From a virus, in IMG/VR virus record IMGVR_UViG_3300047557_001239, positions 1-39,799 of that record: a DNA stretch of 39,799 nucleotides; one strand, given 5' to 3'. Shown here piece after piece: positions 15,053 to 20,540 of the stretch. The position numbers and the translations under genes were made by a program. Within the stretch, counting starts at the first letter, position 1, and each line of letters opens with the position of its first letter. The notes beneath the pieces are model-generated. The model had not been told where the DNA came from and made no database searches. It saw nothing but the letters and a program-made list of their open reading frames with translations.

Positions 15053-15144
15053 TAAAAAAACCCTTTAGTGGAGACTTGGGCTTGACAGGCCAGCATCGGG
15101 CGGTTACCAAACGATGACTACAAGCCCCCACTAAAGGGTTCTGT
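15053..15144 (-). ncRNA. Candidate leftward small RNA or leader attenuator ending in a terminator
   Basis: On the minus strand a 13-bp stem (AACCCTTTAGTGG at 15140-15128 on the + complement, with its partner at 15071-15059) continues as a 7-bp stem (15127-15121 with 15084-15078) after a 6-nt bulge. An inner stem CATCG/CGATG (15116-15112 with 15098-15094) closes the apical part. The fold runs straight into seven T. A TTGACA promoter candidate lies just upstream, giving a ~92-nt RNA. It could be a free small RNA or an attenuator for the gene at 14762-14992. On the + strand there is no U-run. Confidence 0.55.
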
Positions 15145-15150
15145 TGCTAC

Positions 15151-15178
15151 CTAGTAACCGCCAAACGCCGGGTGTCAA
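15151..15178 (-). promoter_or_regulatory. Candidate promoter for the leftward small RNA/leader
   Basis: Minus strand: perfect TTGACA (15173-15178), 16 nt, TACTAG (15151-15156). The -10 is weak (3 of 6). Transcription would begin near 15144, just before the large hairpin. Confidence 0.4.
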
Positions 15179-15268
15179 CCGACAAGTAGAAGACTATCAC
15201 AGTCCAGGAAAGTTCCGCAAGATATTTTTTGCCCCCGGCCTAGCTATGTACGCCCGGCGTTATTAGTG

Positions 15269-15293
15269 ATAACCCTAATATACATTAGGTTAT
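15269..15293. promoter_or_regulatory. Interrupted palindrome upstream of the HslV-like gene
   Basis: ATAACC, one unpaired C, TAAT, ATAC, ATTA, GGTTAT: arms of 10 paired bases around a 4-nt centre. It lies 42 nt before the ATG at 15335 in an AT-rich promoter-like stretch (TATAAC at 15323-15328 could be a -10). Apart from this and the small RNA candidate, the 342-nt gap 14993-15334 has no gene. Confidence 0.45.
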
Positions 15294-15334
15294 TTCTACT
15301 TAATTCGTACAAGTATTTTTGTTATAACGAACTT

Positions 15335-15829
15335 ATGACTACCGTTGCAGCCAAATTTTCAACCCTGGAGATCGCCGCCGACAGCATGGTTAGCGGGGAA
15401 GACTCCTTTTACATGGTTTCAAAATTGCGGCATGGCAAAAATTCTATCTATGGCGCATGTGGTGACTGGGACAAAGTATTGAAGGCGTTCCAGCTGATCG
15501 AAGTGGGCGACAAAGAATGGGAGTCAGACTTAGACGTAACTATTCTTGAGCTGAGATCGGACGGGATATGGATTTACGAATCCACAATCATTCCTGTCAG
15601 GCTGAAGAATGATTACTGGGCAGTGGGGACGGGAGCTAACTTTGCTATAGCCGCGATGAGGCTGGGTAACAGTCCAGCTACAGCGGTATCAATAGCGGCG
15701 GAGTTTGATCCTTTTACGCATCATCCAATCGAATCATACAAACTAGAGGTCCATGATGGTAAGAAGAGTACCCGAAGAGGAATTCATCCGGGTGTGGCAA
15801 AGGTTAGAAAGCCCAACGCTGGTATCTAA
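15335..15829 (+). CDS. HslV-like (proteasome-type) Ntn-hydrolase
   Basis: 164 residues from ATG 15335; the open frame starts at 15266 but the extra residues are hydrophobic noise, and removing them exposes the MTTVAAKF start. After Met removal the N-terminal Thr would be the nucleophile, as in HslV and proteasome beta subunits. D16 (IAADSM) and K30 (VSKL) stand where the family has its charge-relay Asp and Lys, followed by a GACGDWDK turn and a late VGTGANFAIAAMRLGNSPATAVSIA helix. No HslU-like unfoldase is encoded here. Substrate and partner are unknown. The 3' end overlaps the next gene by 77 nt. Confidence 0.78.
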   Translation: MTTVAAKFSTLEIAADSMVSGEDSFYMVSKLRHGKNSIYGACGDWDKVLKAFQLIEVGDKEWESDLDVTILELRSDGIWIYESTIIPVRLKNDYWAVGTGANFAIAAMRLGNSPATAVSIAAEFDPFTHHPIESYKLEVHDGKKSTRRGIHPGVAKVRKPNAGI

Positions 15830-16694
15830 AGCTCTTGGAATGTCCCTCAGGGGGGCGCAGAAAAGACGAAAAGAATTAGAAGAAAAAGGAGTTGTACTTA
15901 AAACGCTAGACCCAAGGACCAAGCTAGATAAGTTTCCAAGAACCTTTGTACCAGAAGACCGCAGGGTAATTAAGCACGATGTAAAGAACGGTCAAATCTT
16001 TGTGGCGTCAGACGCCCACTACTGGCCCAATGAGGAAACGGTAGCTCATAAAGCTTTCGTCAAGCTTATCAGTGAGATGAAGCCACAAACCATCGTGATG
16101 AACGGTGACGTATTCGATGGGGCCAGGATCTCCAGGCATGAACCGCTGATGGGGACAAACCCACCCACTGCCAAGCAAGAGATCGAGGCATGCGTTGACC
16201 GGCTGCATGAAATCAAAAACGCATCCAAGAACGCACGGACATTCTGGACGTTCGGTAACCATGATGTGCGGCTCCACAGGTATATCGCTATGAATGCCCC
16301 GGAGCTGACCGATGCTATGAATCTTTTTGATTACTTCCCAGGATGGCTCACCTGCTGGCGACTGGATATAAACGATCTAATCATCAAGCATCGCTGGCAC
16401 AACGGCATCCATGCCAACTACAACAACACCCTCAAGTCTGGCCGAAGCATTGTGACCGGGCATCTACACAAGCTCATGGCCACCCCATGGGCGGACTATA
16501 ACGGCCGGCGCTGGGGCATAGACTCCGGCACCTTGTCAGAACCGGAGAGCGAGAAATTTTCGTACACCGAAATGAATCCGGTACCGTGGGCAAGCGGCTT
16601 CGTAGTACTCACCATGATAGATGGCAAGCTAGTCACGCCAGAGTTTTGTGAGGTGCTTGACGGGGTTGCGTACTTCCGAGGCAAGCCGGTATGA
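15753..16694 (+). CDS. Calcineurin-like metallophosphoesterase with N-terminal HTH
   Basis: 313 residues. An N-terminal helix-turn-helix-like region (EEEFIRVWQRLESP..VSKALGMSLRGAQKRRKELEEKG, residues 8-46) is followed by the metal-binding motifs DAHYW (D87, H89), NGDVFDG (D119), GNHD (168-171) and GHLHK (236-240). These define the two-metal phosphoesterase family, which includes phosphatases and nucleases such as Mre11. The HTH suggests it acts on DNA. The start has a second ATG at 15756. It begins 77 nt inside the HslV-like gene in another frame, so the two are co-translated. Confidence 0.88.
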   Translation: MMVRRVPEEEFIRVWQRLESPTLVSKALGMSLRGAQKRRKELEEKGVVLKTLDPRTKLDKFPRTFVPEDRRVIKHDVKNGQIFVASDAHYWPNEETVAHKAFVKLISEMKPQTIVMNGDVFDGARISRHEPLMGTNPPTAKQEIEACVDRLHEIKNASKNARTFWTFGNHDVRLHRYIAMNAPELTDAMNLFDYFPGWLTCWRLDINDLIIKHRWHNGIHANYNNTLKSGRSIVTGHLHKLMATPWADYNGRRWGIDSGTLSEPESEKFSYTEMNPVPWASGFVVLTMIDGKLVTPEFCEVLDGVAYFRGKPV

Positions 16695-16834
16695 GTGCCT
16701 GGCTCATCATTGCGGTGGGCCTGGTGTATGCCTATATAGCGGTGGATAACTTCCTGAAGGGCAACATATCTATGGGGATAGTGTTTGCCGGGTATGCGTT
16801 TAGCAACTACGGGCTGTACAGATTATCAGTGTGA
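16691..16834 (+). CDS. 47-residue membrane protein with two hydrophobic segments
   Basis: ATG 16691 overlaps the phosphoesterase stop as ATGA; the stop is at 16834. Two hydrophobic stretches (AWLIIAVGLVYAYIAV and MGIVFAGYAFSNYGLY) flank the loop DNFLKGNIS. I recall small proteins of this pattern (D..KGN..M...F.GYA..N.GL) next to phage structural or early genes, always of unknown function. A hairpin topology in the inner membrane is likely. It could act in superinfection control or lysis, but nothing decides. Confidence 0.72.
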   Translation: MSAWLIIAVGLVYAYIAVDNFLKGNISMGIVFAGYAFSNYGLYRLSV

Positions 16835-16835
16835 G

Positions 16836-16899
16836 GTGGGGCAGGGGTGTGTCAACAACCGAACCCCACGTTGCAGGAATCCTGTTATTCCCTGCCCCA
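16836..16899 (+). other. Competing hairpins downstream of the rightward operon
   Basis: The segment TGGGGCAGGG (16837-16846) can pair with CCCTGCCCCA (16890-16899, 10 bp), while GTGGGG (16836-16841) can pair with CCCCAC (16864-16869). CAGGA-A-TCCTG lies between. Only one long stem can form at a time. No U-run follows on the + strand, so this looks like an RNA 3' structure or Rho-dependent end rather than a canonical terminator. Confidence 0.45.
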
Positions 16900-16918
16900 G
16901 GAAAAGATAGCACGGAGA

Positions 16919-16954
16919 TAAAAAAACCCCCAGAGTTTTTGGCCCCGGGGGTTT
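16919..16954 (-). terminator. Intrinsic terminator of the leftward early operon
   Basis: AAACCCCC (16924-16931) pairs with GGGGGTTT (16947-16954) around a 15-nt loop. On the minus strand the stem is followed by further T residues. It lies about 75 nt beyond the stop of the last leftward gene (17028), where transcription from 23751 would end. Confidence 0.65.
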
Positions 16955-16982
16955 CACCAAGGAGGTGTGTCCATACATCGGC

Positions 16983-16991
16983 CGCTAGGAG
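16983..16991 (+). promoter_or_regulatory. Orphan CGCTAGGAG cassette
   Basis: An exact CGCTAGGAG on + with a hairpin (GCCGG/CCGGC near 17001-17018) behind it instead of in front. Downstream there are only a 6-codon ATG frame and a 23-codon TTG frame, neither convincing. It may be a remnant of a deleted gene, or CGCTAGGAG may have a role beyond ribosome binding. Confidence 0.45.
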
Positions 16992-17027
16992 ACTTTTGGA
17001 CTGCCGGTGTGTATGCCGGCAAAATGG

Positions 17028-17300
17028 TTATAACACTGTGTTAACTAACCCGTCAAGGGGGCGGTAAAGGGGTACCGTGAAGTAGCACTCAGACAGCCAG
17101 GAATCCCCCGGCTCGGTGAGGCTGATCTTGACCGGCTGCCCCGTGGTCCGATCCAGGATCATCCAGGCATCTGGGAACCGCTTAAAAAAGAGCTGAGCGG
17201 CCCGGTTCTCCACCAGACAAGCGAAGTCCAGGAGTTCATCCCGGGGGACCCCTTGTATCCCTACGGATACAGCCATATCTAGGACTTCGTCTTCGGTCAT
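17028..17300 (-). CDS. Small phage protein of unknown function
   Basis: 90 residues (MTEDEVLDMAVSVGIQGVPR...). An N-terminal helix MTEDEVLDMAVSVGI, then LLDFACLVENRAAQLFF and a beta-rich C-terminal half. I recall similar short proteins (DE...A...G.........L..FA.LV) in many phage early regions, with no known function. It is the last gene of the leftward early operon, ahead of the terminator at 16919-16954. Its stop lies in a short AACACTGTGTT palindrome (around 17030). Confidence 0.7.
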   Translation of the reverse strand: MTEDEVLDMAVSVGIQGVPRDELLDFACLVENRAAQLFFKRFPDAWMILDRTTGQPVKISLTEPGDSWLSECYFTVPLYRPLDGLVNTVL

Positions 17301-17344
17301 CTAGCAAATATACCTGTTTATCTTGGCCCGCATCAAGGCGATGC

Positions 17345-17602
17345 CTATGTGTTCTTATCTTTTAGTTTTGCCTCTGCCCATTTGGCGCCGTTTTCAAAAG
17401 TGCTTTCCGATGGCCACAAATCAATCGAATAATCATGTATTTCCTCATCCTTCAGCCCAACCCATTCACGCTCAGGCTTGGCTAGTCGGTCACGCAGGGC
17501 TTTGTGTGTTGACCTAAAGTTTTTCCTTCCAACGGTATGGTCATCAGAATAAAACCAGTCAAAAAACTTCAGCGCCCTCTCAATTAGTTCGCGATCTGTC
17601 AT
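17345..17602 (-). CDS. Conserved phage protein of unknown function
   Basis: 85 residues. An N-terminal helical part (MTDRELIERALKFFDWFY), then KPEREWVGLKDEEIHDY, a segment frequent in small phage proteins (WVGLTDEEI..), and an amphipathic C-terminal helix ending AKLKDKN. GGAGGTGAA precedes the ATG, which overlaps the HNH gene stop as ATGA. Function is unknown; the WVGL..EEI motif is a recurrent tail piece seen in otherwise unrelated early phage proteins. Confidence 0.72.
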   Translation of the reverse strand: MTDRELIERALKFFDWFYSDDHTVGRKNFRSTHKALRDRLAKPEREWVGLKDEEIHDYSIDLWPSESTFENGAKWAEAKLKDKNT

Positions 17603-17889
17603 TTCACCTCCAGGTGTTCGTTATCAAAGAGCCACCCAACAGTCTTCCGATGGGCCATTTCCCAAATGTCTACCCGGTCTTCCTTGCTCATCTTGGAACC
17701 CTGGTCTAGATCGAAATGGCACCGATAGCACAGAGCTGCGATCCGGTAGTCATGGGCCTTGATCGAGCGGCCCTTCCCATCCCGTAGCTGGTTGGAATGG
17801 GCGGCCACAATGGTGCCATCTTTAGCACCACAAAGTTGGCACGGAGATTCTCGGACTATCTCCAAGAGCTTCTTGTTTCGGTAATTCAT
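17599..17889 (-). CDS. HNH-like nuclease of the DUF1364 / phage recombination endonuclease type
   Basis: 96 residues. C17QLC20G, then VAAHSNQL (28-35), KAHDYRIAALCYRCHFDLDQG (44-64) and EDRVDIWEMAHRKTV (70-84). Paired CxxC motifs with AAHSN and LCYRCHFDLD are characteristic of DUF1364, a compact His-Me/HNH zinc nuclease found near recombination genes of lambdoid and other phages. Role in recombination or replication restart is inferred from family and operon. The gene starts inside the preceding gene (68-nt overlap) and is ATGA-linked to the next. Confidence 0.82.
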   Translation of the reverse strand: MNYRNKKLLEIVRESPCQLCGAKDGTIVAAHSNQLRDGKGRSIKAHDYRIAALCYRCHFDLDQGSKMSKEDRVDIWEMAHRKTVGWLFDNEHLEVK

Positions 17890-18076
17890 TGATCAATCCC
17901 CTGACTTCAGACAGCGTTTGCTGGGCCTTGTATAAAGCTTCTAGGCTGGCAATCCGATCATCTTCTAACATCCGTAGCATCTGAGCTGCCTTGATCATCT
18001 CAAGACGCTCACCCTCAAACTTCATGTGTTTGGCGTTGGCCTTGAGCCAGGCCGCCAGTCTGTATGCTTCATTCAT
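17822..18076 (-). CDS. Small coiled-coil protein of unknown function
   Basis: 84 residues (MNEAYRLAAWLKANAKH...), almost entirely helical up to residue ~65, with a loose C-terminal tail (GDSPRISVPTLWC) that lies over the HNH gene start. The 68-nt overlap is long, but both frames are well supported at their distinctive ends. Helical proteins starting EAYRLAxxL are common in phage early operons. No motif indicates function. Confidence 0.65.
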   Translation of the reverse strand: MNEAYRLAAWLKANAKHMKFEGERLEMIKAAQMLRMLEDDRIASLEALYKAQQTLSEVRGLINELPKQEALGDSPRISVPTLWC

Positions 18077-18182
18077 GTTTAGCCTCCCACCATAGCAAAA
18101 TTGCGATATAGGCCATCATAGCCAGATAAAACTTAGCCGGCCCCAAGCTACTCCACTCCACTACCAGTACTGTTAAGTTCAT
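18069..18182 (-). CDS. 37-residue single-pass membrane peptide
   Basis: ATG 18182 to TGA 18069. The sequence MNLTVLVVEWSSLGPAK then FYLAMMAYIAILLWWEAKHE has one hydrophobic helix near its C-terminus followed by charged residues. It overlaps the following gene by 8 nt and the preceding one by 35 nt. Evidence is the membrane segment and the coupled spacing; there is no similarity I can name. Confidence 0.5.
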   Translation of the reverse strand: MNLTVLVVEWSSLGPAKFYLAMMAYIAILLWWEAKHE

Positions 18183-18351
18183 CAATCTCCTCCATCTGCT
18201 CCTTGGTTAGAACATCTCCGTCGCAGCACTCTGAGACTACATGCCAATTCTCATGGGTGGACATAGCACCCCAGAATTCTGTGCGGCCGTATCCAAAATC
18301 CCGCCTGACCTCACGGCAGGGCTTTCTGCACTCGCTACAGATCCCGTCCAT
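18148..18351 (-). CDS. Small cysteine-rich (zinc-ribbon-like) protein
   Basis: 67 residues from ATG 18351 (a GTG one codon upstream is possible). CSECRKPC near the start and ECCDGD later give five cysteines in two groups, consistent with one zinc site. The rest has aromatic residues (DFGYGRTEFWGAM, HENWHVV) and an acidic end. Such mini zinc-ribbon proteins are frequent in phage early operons; the function is unknown. The upstream gene stop overlaps the start by one base. Confidence 0.68.
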   Translation of the reverse strand: MDGICSECRKPCREVRRDFGYGRTEFWGAMSTHENWHVVSECCDGDVLTKEQMEEIDELNSTGSGVE

Positions 18352-18542
18352 CACCGCACCTTTTTGTTTTGTTCGCCCACCCAGAGGCCGGCGCAGACTA
18401 GCTCCAGCTGCTCAGACGGGGGGTTGGTTTTAAGTGCGTAGGTCATGCCAAGCTTAAAGCCCTCCCTGTGTGCGTTTTCTATGCGGTTATTAATTAACAA
18501 CAAAACAACAGCAAATAAAGAAAGTCCAAAAATTATCTTCAT
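18351..18542 (-). CDS. Small membrane-anchored protein
   Basis: 63 residues. The N-terminus MKIIFGLSLFAVVLLLINNR is one transmembrane helix or an uncleaved signal. The remainder (EGFKLGMTYALKTNPPSEQLELVCAGLWVGEQNKK) ends in a conserved-looking LE.VCAGLWVGxQNKK that I recall from other small phage proteins. It overlaps the Rap1a-like gene as ATGA. A periplasm-facing C-terminus is expected. Function is unknown. Confidence 0.7.
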   Translation of the reverse strand: MKIIFGLSLFAVVLLLINNRIENAHREGFKLGMTYALKTNPPSEQLELVCAGLWVGEQNKKVR

Positions 18543-18874
18543 ACCGGGTTCCTATTGTTTCTGGTTGGACACGGCCAGACCTGAGCGAATGCCTCGCGAA
18601 CCAAGGTATATCCCTGCTCGTTCCTGCGGGCCGGATTCATTGATAGATACTGGCGGATCATGTCATTGACCTGACCGGCTGTAATTCCGGACTCGGTCTT
18701 GGGACAGAAATGCACATGGACATAGGCGTCATAGATTCCCATGACGTAACCAAGGGCCTGCATCCGTTCCATGACTTCCGTAGAAGTTTGTTTTTGAAAC
18801 AGATCGTTACCTGTCCAAAACTCTGCCCTGGCCATAGCTGGGACGAATAGTAAACACACCAACCATTTTTTCAT
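18539..18874 (-). CDS. Rap1a/Tai-like periplasmic protein
   Basis: 111 residues from ATG 18874, chosen because GGGGAG lies 5 nt upstream and it gives a clean Sec signal (MKKWLVCLLFVPAMARA, cut before EFW); a GTG at 18889 would hide it. The mature part reads FWTGNDLFQK, ALGYVMGIYDA, CPKTESGITAGQVNDMI, YLSMNPARR, LVREAFAQVWPCP, matching the Rap1a/Tai family (G..L......GYI.GV.D....C.P....Q....V..YL...P......L...A.....PC). The family was defined by type VI secretion immunity proteins. Here a protective or envelope role is inferred. Confidence 0.82.
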   Translation of the reverse strand: MKKWLVCLLFVPAMARAEFWTGNDLFQKQTSTEVMERMQALGYVMGIYDAYVHVHFCPKTESGITAGQVNDMIRQYLSMNPARRNEQGYTLVREAFAQVWPCPTRNNRNPV

Positions 18875-19050
18875 TTTATCTCCCCGCACTTAAGTTCTTT
18901 ATCGCACCTCTCCATAGTTCCGTCTTGGGTGTTCATCCTAATCACAACCCCATCCCGGTCTACCGTAAATGCGTACTTGGCGTTGTTAACCTGCGGCATC
19001 AGCACTTGGTATCCCAGCAAACAAGTCATTAAAAACGTAAGGGCTACCAT
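18871..19050 (-). CDS. 59-residue protein with N-terminal signal anchor
   Basis: ATG 19050 to TGA 18871, overlapping the Rap1a-like gene as ATGA (strong support for both starts). MVALTFLMTCLLGYQVLMPQ is a signal or anchor; then AKYAFTVDRDGVVIRMNTQD and a two-Cys end (ERCDKELKCGE). The mature part looks like a small beta hairpin with a disulphide. Same-strand spacing with four other envelope-directed genes suggests joint action in the periplasm. Family name not known. Confidence 0.7.
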   Translation of the reverse strand: MVALTFLMTCLLGYQVLMPQVNNAKYAFTVDRDGVVIRMNTQDGTMERCDKELKCGEIK

Positions 19051-19256
19051 TACATTTTCCTTTGACAGTTAAATGCCTGGGTGCCGACCCTGAAAGACCC
19101 AGCATACCGGCAGTCCTCCATGATGTCGGTTTGTTTGTACAGCAAACCAAGAAGTAATCCTAGTATCAATGCAATCGCAGCACCGAGAGACTCGGACCAC
19201 ACTGACTTGCACCAAGCTTTAAACTTTTTCCACTCGATTAATGGATGTCCGTTCAT
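19050..19256 (-). CDS. Small membrane protein, C-terminal YAGSFRVGTQAFNC motif
   Basis: 68 residues. An N-terminal amphipathic part (EWKKFKAWCKSVWSE), one transmembrane helix (LGAAIALILGLLLGLLY) and a periplasmic tail with DCRYAGSFRVGTQAFNCQR, two Cys likely bonded. The tail pattern recurs in small phage proteins I recall, always unassigned. Stop and next start overlap by one base (TAATG). With 18351-19050 it forms a four-gene envelope cluster. Confidence 0.72.
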   Translation of the reverse strand: MNGHPLIEWKKFKAWCKSVWSESLGAAIALILGLLLGLLYKQTDIMEDCRYAGSFRVGTQAFNCQRKM

Positions 19257-19258
19257 AG

Positions 19259-19879
19259 CTAGTCCTGTGATAGCTCAAAGTTATTAACAACGAACCGGCC
19301 ATAGGTTGGACGAAAGTCCCCAATCCCAATCAGCCGACCGCTTGTGTCAATCACATCCCGCAGCAGCACCGGGTCAATGTACTCGGGCAGCAGAACCTGG
19401 AGACTGAAATCAGCAGTCCACCCCTGCTTCATAGCTGGACGGGTGCGGTTGATACCAGCTCGCTGAATAGTTACGCGACACGTATGTAGGTAGTCCCAGT
19501 TATCGACGCCCAGCGTGGACAGGTTGGTCAGCGGTACGATGCCGGCCTTAAAAAGATCCATAGCTGACTTACGTGGGCTGCGCGGGTCTTGCTTAAACTT
19601 GGCCGCATGAATGATCGCCTGGCGTAGATACTCGCCGGGTACGCATAGCTCACCATCACTGTTACGCCAGACATAAGACTCAATGTCATCGGTCTTCTTG
19701 GCTGCGCTGTTTTTGGATGCCTTGGACTTAGCCTCAACCGCCTCGCAGTTCCAGCGGTGAAACAACATGTCCGATGTTCCCTCAAGTCTTACGTGTACCG
19801 CATACGGAAGGCTTGCTTCGATTGCCTGCTTTGCGCCGTTTGTCTTTTCTGACACCACCTTTAAAGCTGTCTTGCCCAT
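19259..19879 (-). CDS. Conserved phage protein of unknown function
   Basis: 206 residues from ATG 19879, which has AAGGAGA 7 nt upstream; the frame extends 12 codons further but without a site. It contains LPYAVHVRLEGTSDMLFHRW, DDIESYVWRNSDGELCVPGE, AIIHAAKFKQDPRSPR and IGIGDFRPTYGRF near the end. The pattern (small-molecule-free, beta-rich, ending G(D)FRPxxGRF) belongs to a conserved early phage family whose role I do not know. It is the first gene after the pentamer array at 19929-20307, which forms its 5' leader, so it is the obvious target if the array acts on translation or read-through. Confidence 0.72.
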   Translation of the reverse strand: MGKTALKVVSEKTNGAKQAIEASLPYAVHVRLEGTSDMLFHRWNCEAVEAKSKASKNSAAKKTDDIESYVWRNSDGELCVPGEYLRQAIIHAAKFKQDPRSPRKSAMDLFKAGIVPLTNLSTLGVDNWDYLHTCRVTIQRAGINRTRPAMKQGWTADFSLQVLLPEYIDPVLLRDVIDTSGRLIGIGDFRPTYGRFVVNNFELSQD

Positions 19880-19956
19880 TTTTAATTCTCCTTGTTGAGT
19901 AAAAAACCACACCACACACTTCCCTACTTGACCGCGACCAGCCTTACCTCAAAGTC

Positions 19957-20036
19957 TCATTGGAAAAACCGTGCCATGCCGTACCCTGCCTAGCCCAACA
20001 TTTCCACAACAAGCCCAACCACAGCCTTTCCAATGA
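19957..20036. repeat. Inverted repeat unit 1 in the pentamer array
   Basis: TCATTGGAAA (19957-19966) and TTTCCAATGA (20027-20036), perfect 10-bp arms enclosing pentamer blocks. The left arm belongs to CAAAGTCTCATTGG..., repeated 140 nt later at 20090 with few changes. Confidence 0.75.
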
Positions 20037-20093
20037 AACCTCACCATACCGGGCCGAACCCCGCCTATCCCTACAGCACCTTACCGCTCCAAA

Positions 20094-20198
20094 GTTTTAT
20101 TGGAAAAACCAAACCTCACCCAACCTTTACCCACCTGACCGGACCGGACCTTACTTCGGCTCGCCGTGCCTCACCTTACTTAGTTTTTCCAATAAAAC
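20094..20198. repeat. Inverted repeat unit 2 in the pentamer array
   Basis: GTTTTATTGGAAAAAC (20094-20109) and GTTTTTCCAATAAAAC (20183-20198), a perfect 16-bp inverted repeat around 73 nt of pentamer blocks. ATTGGAAA arms alternate in orientation through the array, giving two tandem stem-closed units. Confidence 0.8.
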
Positions 20199-20312
20199 CT
20201 TGCCACACCAAACACGTGCCATACCATTCCCAGCCCGACCGAACCAGACCAAACCGGGTAAAAATCCATGCCATGCCCCAGCTCACCATGTCCGACCGGA
20301 CCATGCCGAGAC

Positions 20313-20540
20313 TTAGTCTTGCGTTAACTCTTTTATTCTGTTTTGCAGATGGTTGATATGAGCTGACTGCTGCTCAATCCTTTCTTGATACCTACGCATC
20401 TGCATTCCTACCTCTTCAATCTGATGCCCCAGCTTTATTGCAAACTCTCGGAAGTCTGCTGCATTTGATTCTGGATCTGCGCTGGGGGTATGCCCCCGTG
20501 CATACATATCCTCTGCAAGCTGAATCATGTCTCGGATCAT
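20313..20540 (-). CDS. Small coiled-coil protein
   Basis: 75 residues. The N-terminus (MIRDMIQLAEDMYARGHTP) is helical, followed by a loop, then a coiled coil from about residue 30 to the end (HQIEEVGMQMRRYQERIEQQ..). It overlaps the ribbon-helix-helix gene as ATGA. Its stop abuts the pentamer array (6 nt). No function is recognised; the coil may pair with the upstream regulator. Confidence 0.65.
   Translation of the reverse strand: MIRDMIQLAEDMYARGHTPSADPESNAADFREFAIKLGHQIEEVGMQMRRYQERIEQQSAHINHLQNRIKELTQD

Larger units (their letters stand above)
19929..20307. repeat. Degenerate pentamer array (NNRCC on +, GGYNN on -) in a 433-nt non-coding gap
   Basis: Between 19880 and 20312 there is no credible gene. 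From 19966 to 20255 the sequence divides into 58 blocks of 5 nt, and 39 end in CC; in 34 of these the base before CC is a purine. Unbroken runs are 19966-19995 (6 blocks), 20036-20070 (7) and 20216-20255 (8). The rhythm goes on in shifted register before (19931-19948) and after (20266-20307). On the leftward RNA this is GGYNN repeated, compatible with two-tetrad G-quadruplexes or a ring-shaped RNA-binding protein of TRAP type. On the + strand it is C-rich and G-poor. Confidence 0.85.

Noticed and set aside
14931-15131. Leftward 66-codon frame over the small RNA region
   Set aside because: No ribosome-binding site, composition like random translation, and it crosses the terminator hairpin and the start of a better-supported gene.
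17029-17041. AACACTGTGTT palindrome as a third type A operator
   Set aside because: It lacks the CCTTAA/TTAAGG outer arms and coincides with a stop codon; the similarity is limited to a few bases.
19929-20307. CRISPR array
   Set aside because: The repeats are degenerate 5-mers and alternating inverted arms, with no constant 23-40 nt repeat and no unique spacers.
19960-20356. Two long rightward open frames (118 and 107 codons) in the pentamer array
   Set aside because: They overlap in two frames, consist of Pro/Thr/His/Asn low complexity caused by the 5-nt period, and have no ribosome-binding site. A 5-nt repeat cannot keep a protein repeat in one frame.
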